Part shown: piece after piece, positions 45,991-54,684 of the stretch | How positions within the stretch are numbered: position 1 is the first letter of the stretch | Layout of the letters: each line of letters opens with the position of its first letter | NCBI RefSeq assembly: GCF_002591975.1 | Contig: NZ_NVQE01000025.1 | Location: 20,611-84,610, forward strand | Reading direction: 5' to 3' | Source: Mycobacterium neglectum | Lineage (GTDB): Bacteria > Actinomycetota > Actinomycetes > Mycobacteriales > Mycobacteriaceae | DNA: 64,000 nucleotides | Notes under the pieces: model-generated | What the model saw: the letters and a program-made list of their open reading frames with translations, nothing else | Database searches by the model: none | Told to the model about the DNA's origin: nothing | Program-made: the position numbers and the translations under genes

Positions 45991-47049
45991 TCACCTCTTT
46001 GCGGCGTAGTTGCGGAATGCGTTGTTGGCGATGACCGCGAACAGCAGCATCACGCCCATGAAGAACTTGAACCAGTCCGGTTCCCAGCCCGCATAGACGA
46101 TGCCCTGTTGCACCATGCCGAAGATGAACGCACCGATCGCGGCACCGATGGCCGTGCCGTATCCGCCGGTAAGCAGACACCCACCGATGACTGCGGCGAT
46201 GATGTAGATGAACTCCTGCCCAATGCCCTGTCCGGACTGAACGGTGTTGTACGAGAACAGAAGATGCATGCCGGAGAACCACGCGGCGAACCCGACGAAC
46301 ATGAATAGACCGATCTTCACGGCGGTGACGGGCACGCCGACTGCGCGCGCGCTTTCCGCGTCGCCACCGACGGCGAAGATCCAGTTACCGATCTTGGTCT
46401 TGAACAACACGTAGGTCGCGATCAAGGTGAGCAGCAGCCACCACAGCACGGTGACGCGCACCGGTACACCGAAGATGGTCAGCGTCGACGCGAACACCGC
46501 ACGGGCGGACTCCCAGCCCTGCATATCGCTCACGCTGGGCGTGGCGACGGTGCCCGCAACCCATTTGGTCACGGCGATGTTCGCCCCGGTCAACATCAAC
46601 AAGGTCCCGAGTGTGATCAAGAAGCTCGGAATCTTGGTTTTCATCACCATGTACCCGTTGAAAAATCCGACGGCCAGCGACAGGATCAGCGCCAATCCCG
46701 CACCGGCCCACAGGTTCAGGTGAAAATTCCAGGCCAGCATGGATGCGGCGAGTGAACCCGTGGTGACAGCGACGCCTGCCGACAGGTCGAACTCGCCGCC
46801 GATCATCAGCAGAGCGACAGCGCACGCCATGATTCCGATCGTCGAGCTGCCGTACAGCACTGTCGCCAGTGATTCTGCCGACCGGAACGGCGGCGCCATG
46901 ACGAAGAAGAAGATGAAGATGACGACAGCGCCGATCAGCGCACCCATCTCGGGGCGAATCAGCATCCGCTGGATGCGGTTTCGCTCTTTGACACGTTCGT
47001 CGTGGACGACCTTGCGTTCAGCGAGGTCGACTTCGGTACTCGTACTCAT
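45991..47049 (-). CDS. RbsC-type ABC transporter permease
   Basis: The 352-residue membrane protein has about eight to ten hydrophobic segments and the family motif GGEFDLSAGVAVTTGS near residue 85 plus AVIGGCLLTGGYGT near residue 285. These are typical of ribose, xylose and inositol permeases. Its start overlaps the stop of the binding-protein gene by one base (TGATG), and the ATPase starts 3 bp after its stop, so all three are coupled. Confidence 0.9.
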   Translation of the reverse strand: MSTSTEVDLAERKVVHDERVKERNRIQRMLIRPEMGALIGAVVIFIFFFVMAPPFRSAESLATVLYGSSTIGIMACAVALLMIGGEFDLSAGVAVTTGSLAASMLAWNFHLNLWAGAGLALILSLAVGFFNGYMVMKTKIPSFLITLGTLLMLTGANIAVTKWVAGTVATPSVSDMQGWESARAVFASTLTIFGVPVRVTVLWWLLLTLIATYVLFKTKIGNWIFAVGGDAESARAVGVPVTAVKIGLFMFVGFAAWFSGMHLLFSYNTVQSGQGIGQEFIYIIAAVIGGCLLTGGYGTAIGAAIGAFIFGMVQQGIVYAGWEPDWFKFFMGVMLLFAVIANNAFRNYAAKR

Positions 47050-48035
47050 CAGCGGGTTCCACCCTTCGCATACTCGGCGACGGCGTCGACGTTCGTCTTG
47101 TCGATGAACGCCGGACCGGTCAGGGTTTCCTTACCGCCACCGATCACATTGCCGTTGTTCAGGTACAGCCACAGCGAGTCGATCGACAGGTAACCCTGCA
47201 GGAACGGCTGCTGGTCGACGGCCCATTGCACGCTGCCGTCCTGGATCGCGCCGACGAGCGCGGCGTTGGTGTCGAAGGTGCCGATCTTGGCGTCGCTGCC
47301 CGCGTTCTTCGCCGATTGCACGGCGGTCAACGCAAACGGTGCGCCCAGCGTCACGACGTAGTCGACGCTCGGATCCTGCTGCAGCTTCGCGGTCATGGTC
47401 GATTCGACCGACGGCATGTCCTTTCCGTTGACATTGAGGTTCTCAGTCGCCGGGAAGTTGCTCTTCACTCCGGCACAGCGGTCTTCGAGTCCGACGTGGC
47501 CCTGTTCCTGAATGACGCAGAGCACCTTCGTCGCGCCCTCCTGCTTGAGCCTGTCGCCCGCGGCCTGGCCCGCGATGAACTCGTCCTGACCGAAGAACTC
47601 CTTGACACCCATCTGCTGCCAGGCATCGCCGCCGGCGTTGAATGCGACGACGGGAATGCCCTTCGCCTCGGCCGCCGCGACGGCGGCACGCATCGCATCG
47701 GGCTTGGCAAGGGTCAGCGCAATGCCGTCAACGCCGCTGTCGATCGCCGTCTGCACGAGGTTTGCCTGGTTGGGTGCCTCAGGGTCGTTCGAATAGCGCA
47801 ACTCGATGTTGTCCTTCTGCGCCGCGGTCTCCGCACCCTTGCGGATCAGATCCCAGAACGAGTCGCCCGGCACTTCATGGGTGATCATCGCAATCGTCGC
47901 GCGGGGCGTGTCGACGGTGCCGCCGCCCATTCCGCCGTCGCTCTCGCGCGGCTTTCCGCCGGTCGATGAACACGACGCGATTCCCAGTGCGAGCACGGTC
48001 ACTCCGGTGACCGACGCGAGCCGACTGAACCTCAT
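47049..48035 (-). CDS. Sugar/inositol-binding lipoprotein of the ABC importer
   Basis: A 328-residue ribose-type periplasmic-binding protein with a lipoprotein signal (hydrophobic stretch then GIASCSS, lipidated Cys near residue 22) and the substrate-binding fold beginning TIAMITHEVPGDSFW. The start is fixed at the ATG at 48035 by GGAGGA just upstream; the open frame to 48131 runs into the promoter. It is the first gene of the importer operon. The operator and -35 region lie at 48139-48161. Confidence 0.88.
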   Translation of the reverse strand: MRFSRLASVTGVTVLALGIASCSSTGGKPRESDGGMGGGTVDTPRATIAMITHEVPGDSFWDLIRKGAETAAQKDNIELRYSNDPEAPNQANLVQTAIDSGVDGIALTLAKPDAMRAAVAAAEAKGIPVVAFNAGGDAWQQMGVKEFFGQDEFIAGQAAGDRLKQEGATKVLCVIQEQGHVGLEDRCAGVKSNFPATENLNVNGKDMPSVESTMTAKLQQDPSVDYVVTLGAPFALTAVQSAKNAGSDAKIGTFDTNAALVGAIQDGSVQWAVDQQPFLQGYLSIDSLWLYLNNGNVIGGGKETLTGPAFIDKTNVDAVAEYAKGGTR

Positions 48036-48139
48036 CTTTCCTCCGCTCTTCGCGCGAGCGCTCATCGCAACATCACGCTTCCCATTCGAGTGCGACGCAG
48101 CACTCCTCTTCGTCGATGTAATACGGCTCACAGCAGAAA

Positions 48140-48161
48140 GTCAATAGTTTGTCCTGACATT
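48140..48161 (-). promoter_or_regulatory. Inositol-regulon operator, copy 1, with importer promoter
   Basis: This 22-bp unit is identical to the reverse complement of 49896-49917. Its core is the palindrome TGTCCTGACA (48150-48159), with TTGAC next to it towards the importer. Reading leftwards there is -35 TTGACT (48144-48139), a 17-bp spacer and a possible -10 TTACAT (48121-48116). The site directly abuts the -35, as expected for control by the GntR/HutC regulator encoded at 49094-49825. A weaker half-like site (ATGTTAGGG, 48177-48185) lies towards the rightward gene. Confidence 0.72.
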
Positions 48162-48224
48162 AGGACTGCACATCAAATGTTAGGGTTCCGGTCGTAGCGC
48201 CACAGCGAAGGAGGCGATCTTGAT

Positions 48225-48998
48225 ATGACGGACTTTGAGCTGGCTGTGTCTTCGGAGATGGTCTTCGCCGAGTTACCGATCATCGACCGCGTGCACCGCA
48301 TCCACGACATGGGTTTCGCCGTCGAGATCTGGAGCTGGCACGACAAGGACCTGGCCGCACTCGCCGCCACCGGGGCGCGGTTCACGTCGATGACGGGCTA
48401 TCTGCATGGCGACCTGATCGATCCCCTCACCTGCGACGAGGTGGTCCGCACCGCCGAATTGTCTATCAAAGCCGCCGAGACACTGGGCGTTTCGCGGCTG
48501 AACTTGCACACCGCCGAGCTCGTGGACGGCCACGCGGCACGGCCACGGCAGCGGGCGACGGGCGAGATGTGGCTGACCGCACTGCGCACCCTGGAACGCA
48601 TCGGAGACCTCGGCGCCAAGGCCGGCGTGCAGTTCTGCGTGGAGAACCTCAACACGATCGTCGACCATCCCGGCGTCCCTCTGGCCCGCGCCAAGGACAC
48701 TTTGGCGCTGATCGAGGGCGTGGCGCATCCGAACGTGAGGATGATGCTCGACCTCTATCACGCGCAAATCGGCGAGGGGAATCTCATCGAGCTGATCCGC
48801 CGCTGCGGCGATGCGATCGGCGAGATCCAGGTCGCCGACGTCCCTGGACGATGTGAGCCGGGAACCGGTGAGATCAACTACCCCGCGATCGCGAAGGCAC
48901 TACGGGGCATCGGCTACACCGGCACGGTCGGCTTGGAGTCCTGGGCATCCGGCGAAAGCGAAGCCGCTCTGGAAGCGTTCCGCGCCGCGTTCAGTTGA
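48225..48998 (+). CDS. Hydroxypyruvate isomerase-like TIM barrel
   Basis: A 257-residue xylose-isomerase-like barrel of the hydroxypyruvate isomerase (Hyi) group. EIWSWHDKD lies near residue 35, VENLNTIVDHPG near 140, MLDLYHAQIGEGNL near 175, and VADVPGRCEPGTGEINY near 205, where the Arg and Glu/His metal ligands are. A GGAGG site precedes the ATG. It is divergent from the importer operon. In inositol clusters such barrels may act as epimerases or isomerases (IolH/IolI-like); its exact role here is not known. Confidence 0.8.
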   Translation: MTDFELAVSSEMVFAELPIIDRVHRIHDMGFAVEIWSWHDKDLAALAATGARFTSMTGYLHGDLIDPLTCDEVVRTAELSIKAAETLGVSRLNLHTAELVDGHAARPRQRATGEMWLTALRTLERIGDLGAKAGVQFCVENLNTIVDHPGVPLARAKDTLALIEGVAHPNVRMMLDLYHAQIGEGNLIELIRRCGDAIGEIQVADVPGRCEPGTGEINYPAIAKALRGIGYTGTVGLESWASGESEAALEAFRAAFS

Positions 48999-49093
48999 CC
49001 GCACTGGGCTCACGCGCCAGCCGCGAGAGTGCGTGTTTGTGGCAGACACGCCGGGAAAATACCGCGACTTCGCGCACGCTCGCGGGAGAAAAA

Positions 49094-49825
49094 CTAGCGA
49101 TCGACCAGAGTGGTGTCGAAGTAGTAGCGTGCGGCGCGATAGCAGTGGTTGCCGAACTCGACCGCAGTGCCGGAGTCGTCGAAAGCGGTGCGGGTCATCG
49201 TCAGCAGCGGCGCGCCGGCCTTTTCATCGAGCAGTCGTGCCTCCGACCGGGTCGCGCCGCGGGCGCCGATTCGCTGGCGCGCCAGCCGGATGTGCACACC
49301 GCGCGATCGCATCGCCTGGTACAGGCCGCTCTTCTCCAGCTCCCCGGCCTCGGGTGCGATCTCGACCGGTAGGTGGTTGATCATCACTGCCAGCGGCTCG
49401 CCGTTGGCGCACCGCAGTCGATGAATGGTGACCACCTCGCGGTCCTCGGAAATGCTGAGCTCGCGCGCGACCTCCTCGCCGGGACGCCCGACCGTGTAGT
49501 CGAGCAGCTGGGTGGTCGGCTCCTGGCCTGCGCGCGCGAGGTCGTCGAAAAGGCTTGTCAGCTCGACACGTCGGTGCACCGGGTTCTGTACGACCTGAGT
49601 CCCCACCCCGCGCTTGCGAACCAGCAGACCTTTGTCGACGAGTTCCTGTATCGCGCGCCTCGTCGTCGGCCGCGACAACGTCAATCGCTTCGCCAAGGCC
49701 AACTCATTCTCAAAGCGGTCGCCGGGCGAGAGTTCGCCATCTCGGATCGCCGCCTCGATCGCCTGGGCGAGCTGATAGTAGAGGGGAACAGGACTTGACC
49801 TGTCGAGCTCCACCGCCAAGGGCAC
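49094..49825 (-). CDS. GntR-family (HutC/UTRA) regulator of the inositol cluster
   Basis: The 243-residue regulator has an N-terminal winged helix (YYQLAQAIEAAIRDGELSPGD ... LSRPTTRRAIQELV, residues 16-67) and a C-terminal UTRA effector domain ending FGNHCYRAARYYFDTTLVD. It starts with a GTG preceded by GGAG. It lies between the two copies of the 22-bp operator and is divergent from iolC, so it is the natural candidate to bind that site. The UTRA effector may be an inositol breakdown intermediate. Confidence 0.87.
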   Translation of the reverse strand: MPLAVELDRSSPVPLYYQLAQAIEAAIRDGELSPGDRFENELALAKRLTLSRPTTRRAIQELVDKGLLVRKRGVGTQVVQNPVHRRVELTSLFDDLARAGQEPTTQLLDYTVGRPGEEVARELSISEDREVVTIHRLRCANGEPLAVMINHLPVEIAPEAGELEKSGLYQAMRSRGVHIRLARQRIGARGATRSEARLLDEKAGAPLLTMTRTAFDDSGTAVEFGNHCYRAARYYFDTTLVDR

Positions 49826-49895
49826 GTCGTCTCCGATCTCGTGATGGACCAGACAAAGAGTAGCTGAATCCTAGCACCCTATGATCGAAAGATAG

Positions 49896-49917
49896 AATGT
49901 CAGGACAAACTATTGAC
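49896..49917 (+). promoter_or_regulatory. Inositol-regulon operator, copy 2, upstream of iolC
   Basis: An exact copy of the unit at 48140-48161, here facing iolC. The palindrome TGTCAGGACA is at 49898-49907, followed by a TTGACA -35-like box at 49913-49918. No standard -10 sits 17 bp further on; the best AT-rich match is TATACA at 49945-49950. The relative order (palindrome, then TTGAC, then gene) is the same for the importer and iolC promoters. Confidence 0.72.
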
Positions 49918-49980
49918 ATCGTGGAGTGATGGCGGGCACAGTCATATACAGCCGTCCCCCTACCCGTGGAGAGCCGACTT

Positions 49981-50952
49981 TTGACGACCACACAGCCATC
50001 TGACGTACTCGCCATCGGGCGATGCGGCGTCGATGTGTACCCCCTGCAGATCGGCGTAGGCCTGGAGGACGTCGAGACCTTCGGCAAGTTCCTCGGCGGT
50101 AGCGCCGCCAACGTCGCGGTCGCCGCAGCGCGCCTCGGTAACCGCTCGGCCCTGATCTCCGGCGTGGGCGCCGACCCGTTCGGCAGGTACGTCAGCAACG
50201 AGCTGGCTCGGCTCGGTGTCGACAACAGCCACGTGGTGACCAACGACGAGTTCCCGACGCCTGTCACCTTCTGCGAGATCTTCCCACCGGACGATTTTCC
50301 GCTGTATTTCTACCGTCGCCCCAAGGCGCCCGATCTTCAGATCAGCGTTGGCGATATCGATGGCGACGCCGTGCGCGCGGCCCGGCTCTACTGGTCGACG
50401 GTGACCGGACTCTCCGAAGAGCCAAGCCGCAGCGCACATTTCGCCGCATGGGAAATCCGCAACCGGGCGCCGTTGACGGTGCTCGACCTCGACTACCGCC
50501 CGATGTTCTGGGACTCCCCCGCCGCCGCCACCGAGCAGGTGCAGCGTGCGCTTGCCCACGTCACTGTCGCGGTGGGCAATCGCGAAGAGTGTGAGATCGC
50601 GGTCGGAGAATCCAACCCACACAAGGCGGCCGAGGCGCTCTTGGACCTCGGAGTCGAGCTGGCGATCGTCAAGCAGGGGCCACGCGGTGTCCTCGGCAAA
50701 ACCAAGCACAGCTCGGTGACGGTTGCACCCAACGAGGTCGATGTCGTCAACGGGCTCGGCGCAGGAGATGCGTTCGGCGGCAGCCTGTGCCACGGCTTGC
50801 TGCACGGCTGGTCACTCGAGAAGACGCTGCGATACGCCAACGCCGCCGGCGCCATCGTCGCCTCCCGACTGGAGTGCTCCACCGCGATGCCGACCGCCGC
50901 CGAGGTGGCCGAGCTCGCCGAACGAACCGCGCTGGGGGCCGTGAATGTCTAG
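49981..50952 (+). CDS. iolC: 5-dehydro-2-deoxygluconokinase
   Basis: The 323-residue PfkB-family sugar kinase has GRCGVDVYPLQIGVGLEDV at the start, GGSAANVAVAAARLG near residue 40 (substrate loop) and the C-terminal GAGDAFGGSL anion hole with its catalytic Asp near residue 265. It phosphorylates 5-dehydro-2-deoxy-D-gluconate in inositol breakdown. The TTG at 49981 is chosen because GGAGAG lies 7 nt upstream; a GTG at 49966 is an alternative. It is the first gene of the iol operon and overlaps the aldolase gene by 8 bp. Confidence 0.9.
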   Translation: MTTTQPSDVLAIGRCGVDVYPLQIGVGLEDVETFGKFLGGSAANVAVAAARLGNRSALISGVGADPFGRYVSNELARLGVDNSHVVTNDEFPTPVTFCEIFPPDDFPLYFYRRPKAPDLQISVGDIDGDAVRAARLYWSTVTGLSEEPSRSAHFAAWEIRNRAPLTVLDLDYRPMFWDSPAAATEQVQRALAHVTVAVGNREECEIAVGESNPHKAAEALLDLGVELAIVKQGPRGVLGKTKHSSVTVAPNEVDVVNGLGAGDAFGGSLCHGLLHGWSLEKTLRYANAAGAIVASRLECSTAMPTAAEVAELAERTALGAVNV

Positions 50953-51838
50953 GTCAACATCTGAGGCACTCTGCACCGACTACGCGGGGATCACCGAGCT
51001 GCGCGCCAGCGATCCCGGCGCGATCGCCCGCGCCTGGCAGAACCGCGTGACGCGGCCGACCATCCGAGGCAATGGTCGCCTGATGATCGTCGCCGCCGAC
51101 CACCCCGCCCGCGGCGCCCTCGCCGTCGGCACTCGCCCCACCGCGATGAACAGCAGGACCGACCTGCTCGACCGGCTACGTGCGGCACTTGCCGATCCGG
51201 GAGTCGACGGAGTGCTGGCCACCCCGGATATTCTCGACGACCTGGTGGTGCTCGGTGCGCTCGAGGACAAGGTGGTGTTCTCGTCGTTCAATCGCGGCGG
51301 ACTGGCCGGCGCGTCGTTCGAACTCGACGACAGGATGACCGCCGCCACGGCGACATCCACTGCCGCGGCGAAGATGAACGGCGGAAAGATGTTGTGCCGC
51401 ATCGATCTCGACGATGCGGGAACCGTCGCGACCATGGCGGCGTGCGCACAGGCGGTGGACGAACTGGCCGCCGAGGGTCTCATCGCGATGCTCGAGCCGT
51501 TCATGTCCTCCCGGGTCGACGGAAAGGTCCGCAATGACCTGTCCCCCGATGCGGTGATCAAGTCGATTCACATCTGCCAGGGCATCGGCTCGACCTCGGC
51601 ATACACCTGGATGAAACTGCCAGTGGTCGACGAGATGGACAGAGTGATGGACTCCACCACCTTGCCGACCCTGTTGCTCGGCGGTGACCCCACCGATCCC
51701 GACGAGGCGTTCGCCAGTTGGGAGAAGGCGCTCGGTCTGCCGTCGGTACGTGGACTGATCGTCGGCCGCACGCTGCTCTATCCGCCCGATGACGACGTCG
51801 CCTCGGCCGTCGCCACCGCGGTATCGATGGTGAGGTGA
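50945..51838 (+). CDS. Class I aldolase-like barrel, probable IolJ-type function (Cgl0158-like)
   Basis: A 297-residue (beta/alpha)8 barrel related to deoxyribose-phosphate and fructose-bisphosphate class I aldolases. It has LMIVAADHPARGAL near residue 46, NGGKMLCRIDLDD near 143, TSAYTWMKLPVV (probable Schiff-base Lys) near 220, and a C-terminal GLIVGRTLLYP phosphate site. The operon otherwise lacks a 2-deoxy-5-keto-gluconate-6-phosphate aldolase (IolJ). This protein lies between iolC and iolB, so it most likely performs that cleavage to dihydroxyacetone phosphate and malonate semialdehyde. Similar genes sit in corynebacterial iol clusters, as I recall. The function is inferred. Confidence 0.78.
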   Translation: MSRSTSEALCTDYAGITELRASDPGAIARAWQNRVTRPTIRGNGRLMIVAADHPARGALAVGTRPTAMNSRTDLLDRLRAALADPGVDGVLATPDILDDLVVLGALEDKVVFSSFNRGGLAGASFELDDRMTAATATSTAAAKMNGGKMLCRIDLDDAGTVATMAACAQAVDELAAEGLIAMLEPFMSSRVDGKVRNDLSPDAVIKSIHICQGIGSTSAYTWMKLPVVDEMDRVMDSTTLPTLLLGGDPTDPDEAFASWEKALGLPSVRGLIVGRTLLYPPDDDVASAVATAVSMVR

Positions 51839-51840
51839 CA

Positions 51841-52722
51841 ATGCACAGCAAGCTCTACATCCCCGCGCGCAGCGCAGCGCTGCCGTACACGGTTCACATC
51901 ACGCCGGAATCCGCCGGGTGGACCGAATCATCGCTGCAGGTAATCGAACTGGACGACAGTCAGCGGGCCGAACTCACGACGGGCGGCACCGAGGTGATGA
52001 TTCTGCCGCTGGCCGGCGGCGGCACCGTGGAATCCGATGGCGACACGTTCGAACTGGCCCCGCGGGCATCGGTGTTCGACGGTCCGTCCGACATGGTCTA
52101 CCTCGGCATCGACCAGACTTACGTGATCTCGGGCGAGGGCCGGTTCGCGATCTGCGGAGCCCACGCCAAGAACTCGTTCCCGAACCGCCGCGTCGCCGCC
52201 GCGGACGTCTCCGTCGAACTGCGCGGCACCGGCAACTGCAGCCGTCAGGTGCACAACTTCGGCACCGCAGGAGTTTTCGAGGCCGACTCGCTGATCGCCT
52301 GCGAGGTCATCACTCCCGGCGGCAACTGGTCGAGCTATCCCGCGCACAAGCACGACGAGAACACGCCCACTCAAACGGAACTCGAGGAGATCTACTACTT
52401 CGAGATCGCCGGTGGACCCGACGGTTCCCGCGGCTTCGGATACCACCGCGTCTACGGGACGCCGGACCGTCCGATCGAGGTACTCGAAGAGGTGCGTACC
52501 GGCGACGTGGTGCTGGTGCCCCACGGATATCACGGCCCATCCGTCGCCGCACCTGGCTATCACATGTACTACCTCAACGTGATGGCCGGACCGGGCGCCG
52601 AACGCGCCTGGAAGATCGTCGACGACCCGGAACACGCCTGGTTACGCAGCACCTGGGACGACCAGGCCGTCGACCCCCGCCTGCCCCTTCATCAAAAAGC
52701 CGGCTACGAGACAGGAGCCTGA
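51841..52722 (+). CDS. iolB: 5-deoxy-glucuronate isomerase
   Basis: The 293-residue bicupin protein has the metal-binding cupin motif around PAHKHDENTPTQTELEEIYYFE (about residues 165-186) and VLVPHGYHG near residue 225. It isomerises 5-deoxy-glucuronate to 5-dehydro-2-deoxygluconate. The ATG at 51841 has GAGG upstream; a GTG at 51835 is an alternative. It follows the aldolase gene by 2 bp and precedes iolD by 2 bp. Confidence 0.92.
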   Translation: MHSKLYIPARSAALPYTVHITPESAGWTESSLQVIELDDSQRAELTTGGTEVMILPLAGGGTVESDGDTFELAPRASVFDGPSDMVYLGIDQTYVISGEGRFAICGAHAKNSFPNRRVAAADVSVELRGTGNCSRQVHNFGTAGVFEADSLIACEVITPGGNWSSYPAHKHDENTPTQTELEEIYYFEIAGGPDGSRGFGYHRVYGTPDRPIEVLEEVRTGDVVLVPHGYHGPSVAAPGYHMYYLNVMAGPGAERAWKIVDDPEHAWLRSTWDDQAVDPRLPLHQKAGYETGA

Positions 52723-52724
52723 CC

Positions 52725-54671
52725 GTGGTTTCCACCGCACCGAAGCGGGCCGAGAAGTCCGCCGACACTGAATCCACCGTCCGACTGACCGTGGCACAGG
52801 CGACGATTCGCTTCCTGGCCAACCAGTACGTCGAACGCGACGGTGAACGCACCAAATTCTTCGCAGGCGCCTTCGGCATCTTCGGACACGGCAACGTCGC
52901 AGGCCTCGGCCAGGCGCTGTTGCAGGACGAGGTCGAAGCCGCCGAAGCCGGCAGAGGACCGGGCCTCAAGTACGTACTGAGCCGCAATGAGCAGGCTATG
53001 GTCCACACAGCCGTCGCATACGCCCGCCAGAAGGATCGGCTGCAAACCTGGGCAGTCACCGCCAGCGTCGGCCCCGGCTCGACGAACATGCTGACGGGCG
53101 CAGCACTCGCGACGATCAACCGGCTGCCCGTTCTTCTGCTGCCCGCCGACACGTTCGCCACCCGCGCCAGCTCGCCGGTCCTGCAGGAGCTGGAGCTGCC
53201 GTCCTCCGGCGACGTCACTGTCAACGATGCCTTCAAACCGCTGTCCCGTTACTTCGACCGGGTGTGGCGGCCTGAACAACTGCCCGCAGCGCTGATCGGC
53301 GCGATGCGGGTGCTCACCGATCCCGTCGAGACCGGTGCCGCCACGGTGTCCATCCCGCAGGACGTGCAGGCCGAGGCATTCGACTGGCCGGAATCGCTGT
53401 TCGCCGAACGCACCTGGCATGTCGCACGCCCACTACCCGAGCGGTCCGTCATCGCGCGCGCCGCCGAAATCGTCAGCAGCGCAAGCAAGCCGATGATCGT
53501 CGCCGGCGGTGGTGTCATCTACTCCGGCGCCACCGACGCGCTGGCCACGTTCTGCGCACAGACCGGCATCCCGGTCGGGATGAGTCAGGCAGGCAAGGGC
53601 GCGCTCCCCTACGACCATCCACAGTGCATGGGCGCCATCGGATCGACCGGCACAACCGCAGCCAACGCGCTGGCCGCCGAGGCTGACGTGGTGATCGGGA
53701 TCGGAACTCGCTATAGCGATTTCACCTCCGCGTCGCGGACCGCGTTCAACAACCCCGACGTCAGATTCGTCAACATCAATGTGGCGTCACTGGACTCGGT
53801 CAAACAGGGCGGCCTTTCGGTGGTGGCCGATGCCCGCGAGGCGATCGACGCACTGGGTGCGGCGGTGGACGGTTACGCGGTCGGCGACGAATACCTTGCC
53901 CGCACCGCGGCCCTGGCCAAAGAGTGGGACGACATCGTCTCGGGTGTATATGCGGTCGAGGACGGCGAAGCGTTGAACCAGAACCAGGTGATCGGCCTCG
54001 CGAACACCCTCAGCGATCCCCGCGACGTCGTGGTCTGTGCGGCCGGCTCGATGCCGGGAGACTTGCACAAGCTCTGGCGGACAAGGGATCCCAAGGGCTA
54101 TCACGTCGAGTACGGCTATTCCTGCATGGGTTATGAGGTGGCAGGCGGGCTCGGGGTGAGGATGGCCGACGAGACCCGCGACGTGTTCGTCATGGTGGGC
54201 GACGGTTCCTACCTGATGATGGCCACCGAGTTGGTGACCGCCGTCCAGGAAGGTGTCAAGGTCATCGTGGTGCTGGTGCAGAACCACGGGTTCGCGTCGA
54301 TCGGATCGTTGTCGGAGGCCCTTGGCTCGCAGCGGTTCGGCACCGCATACCGCTACCGCAGCGACGACGGCCGTCTCGACGGCGCCAAGTTGCCGGTGGA
54401 CCTCGCCGCCAACGCGGCCAGTCTCGGCGCCGACGTCGTCAAGGTCGGCACCGCCGCGGAGTTCGCCGATGCCGTGAAGGTGGCCAAGGCCAGCGATCGC
54501 ACGACGGTGATCCATGTCGAGACCGATCCGCTGATCCCGGCGCCGGACAGCGAGTCCTGGTGGGACGTGCCGGTGTCCGAGGTCTCCACACTGACTTCCA
54601 CCCAGGAGGCGTACGAGAAGTACGTCGAATGGAAGAAGATCCAACGCCCGCTGATCAAGCCGACTGACTGA
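52725..54671 (+). CDS. iolD: 3D-(3,5/4)-trihydroxycyclohexane-1,2-dione hydrolase
   Basis: A 648-residue thiamine-diphosphate enzyme of the acetolactate-synthase fold. The N-terminal domain has LKYVLSRNEQAMVHTAVAYA (activating Glu region). The C-terminal domain has the TPP/Mg motif VGDGSYLMMATELVTAVQEG near residue 490 and the VLVQNHGFASIGSLS segment. It opens the inositol ring to 5-deoxy-glucuronate. The start is a GTG at 52725 with AGGAG 8 nt upstream; the frame is open into iolB but that part is noise. Confidence 0.93.
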   Translation: MVSTAPKRAEKSADTESTVRLTVAQATIRFLANQYVERDGERTKFFAGAFGIFGHGNVAGLGQALLQDEVEAAEAGRGPGLKYVLSRNEQAMVHTAVAYARQKDRLQTWAVTASVGPGSTNMLTGAALATINRLPVLLLPADTFATRASSPVLQELELPSSGDVTVNDAFKPLSRYFDRVWRPEQLPAALIGAMRVLTDPVETGAATVSIPQDVQAEAFDWPESLFAERTWHVARPLPERSVIARAAEIVSSASKPMIVAGGGVIYSGATDALATFCAQTGIPVGMSQAGKGALPYDHPQCMGAIGSTGTTAANALAAEADVVIGIGTRYSDFTSASRTAFNNPDVRFVNINVASLDSVKQGGLSVVADAREAIDALGAAVDGYAVGDEYLARTAALAKEWDDIVSGVYAVEDGEALNQNQVIGLANTLSDPRDVVVCAAGSMPGDLHKLWRTRDPKGYHVEYGYSCMGYEVAGGLGVRMADETRDVFVMVGDGSYLMMATELVTAVQEGVKVIVVLVQNHGFASIGSLSEALGSQRFGTAYRYRSDDGRLDGAKLPVDLAANAASLGADVVKVGTAAEFADAVKVAKASDRTTVIHVETDPLIPAPDSESWWDVPVSEVSTLTSTQEAYEKYVEWKKIQRPLIKPTD

Positions 54672-54684
54672 AGGACGAACGACG

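Noticed and set aside
51918..52724. Long N-terminal extension of iolD overlapping iolB
   Set aside because: The translated extension is arginine-rich antisense-like noise. The GTG at 52725 with AGGAG upstream fits the known protein length.
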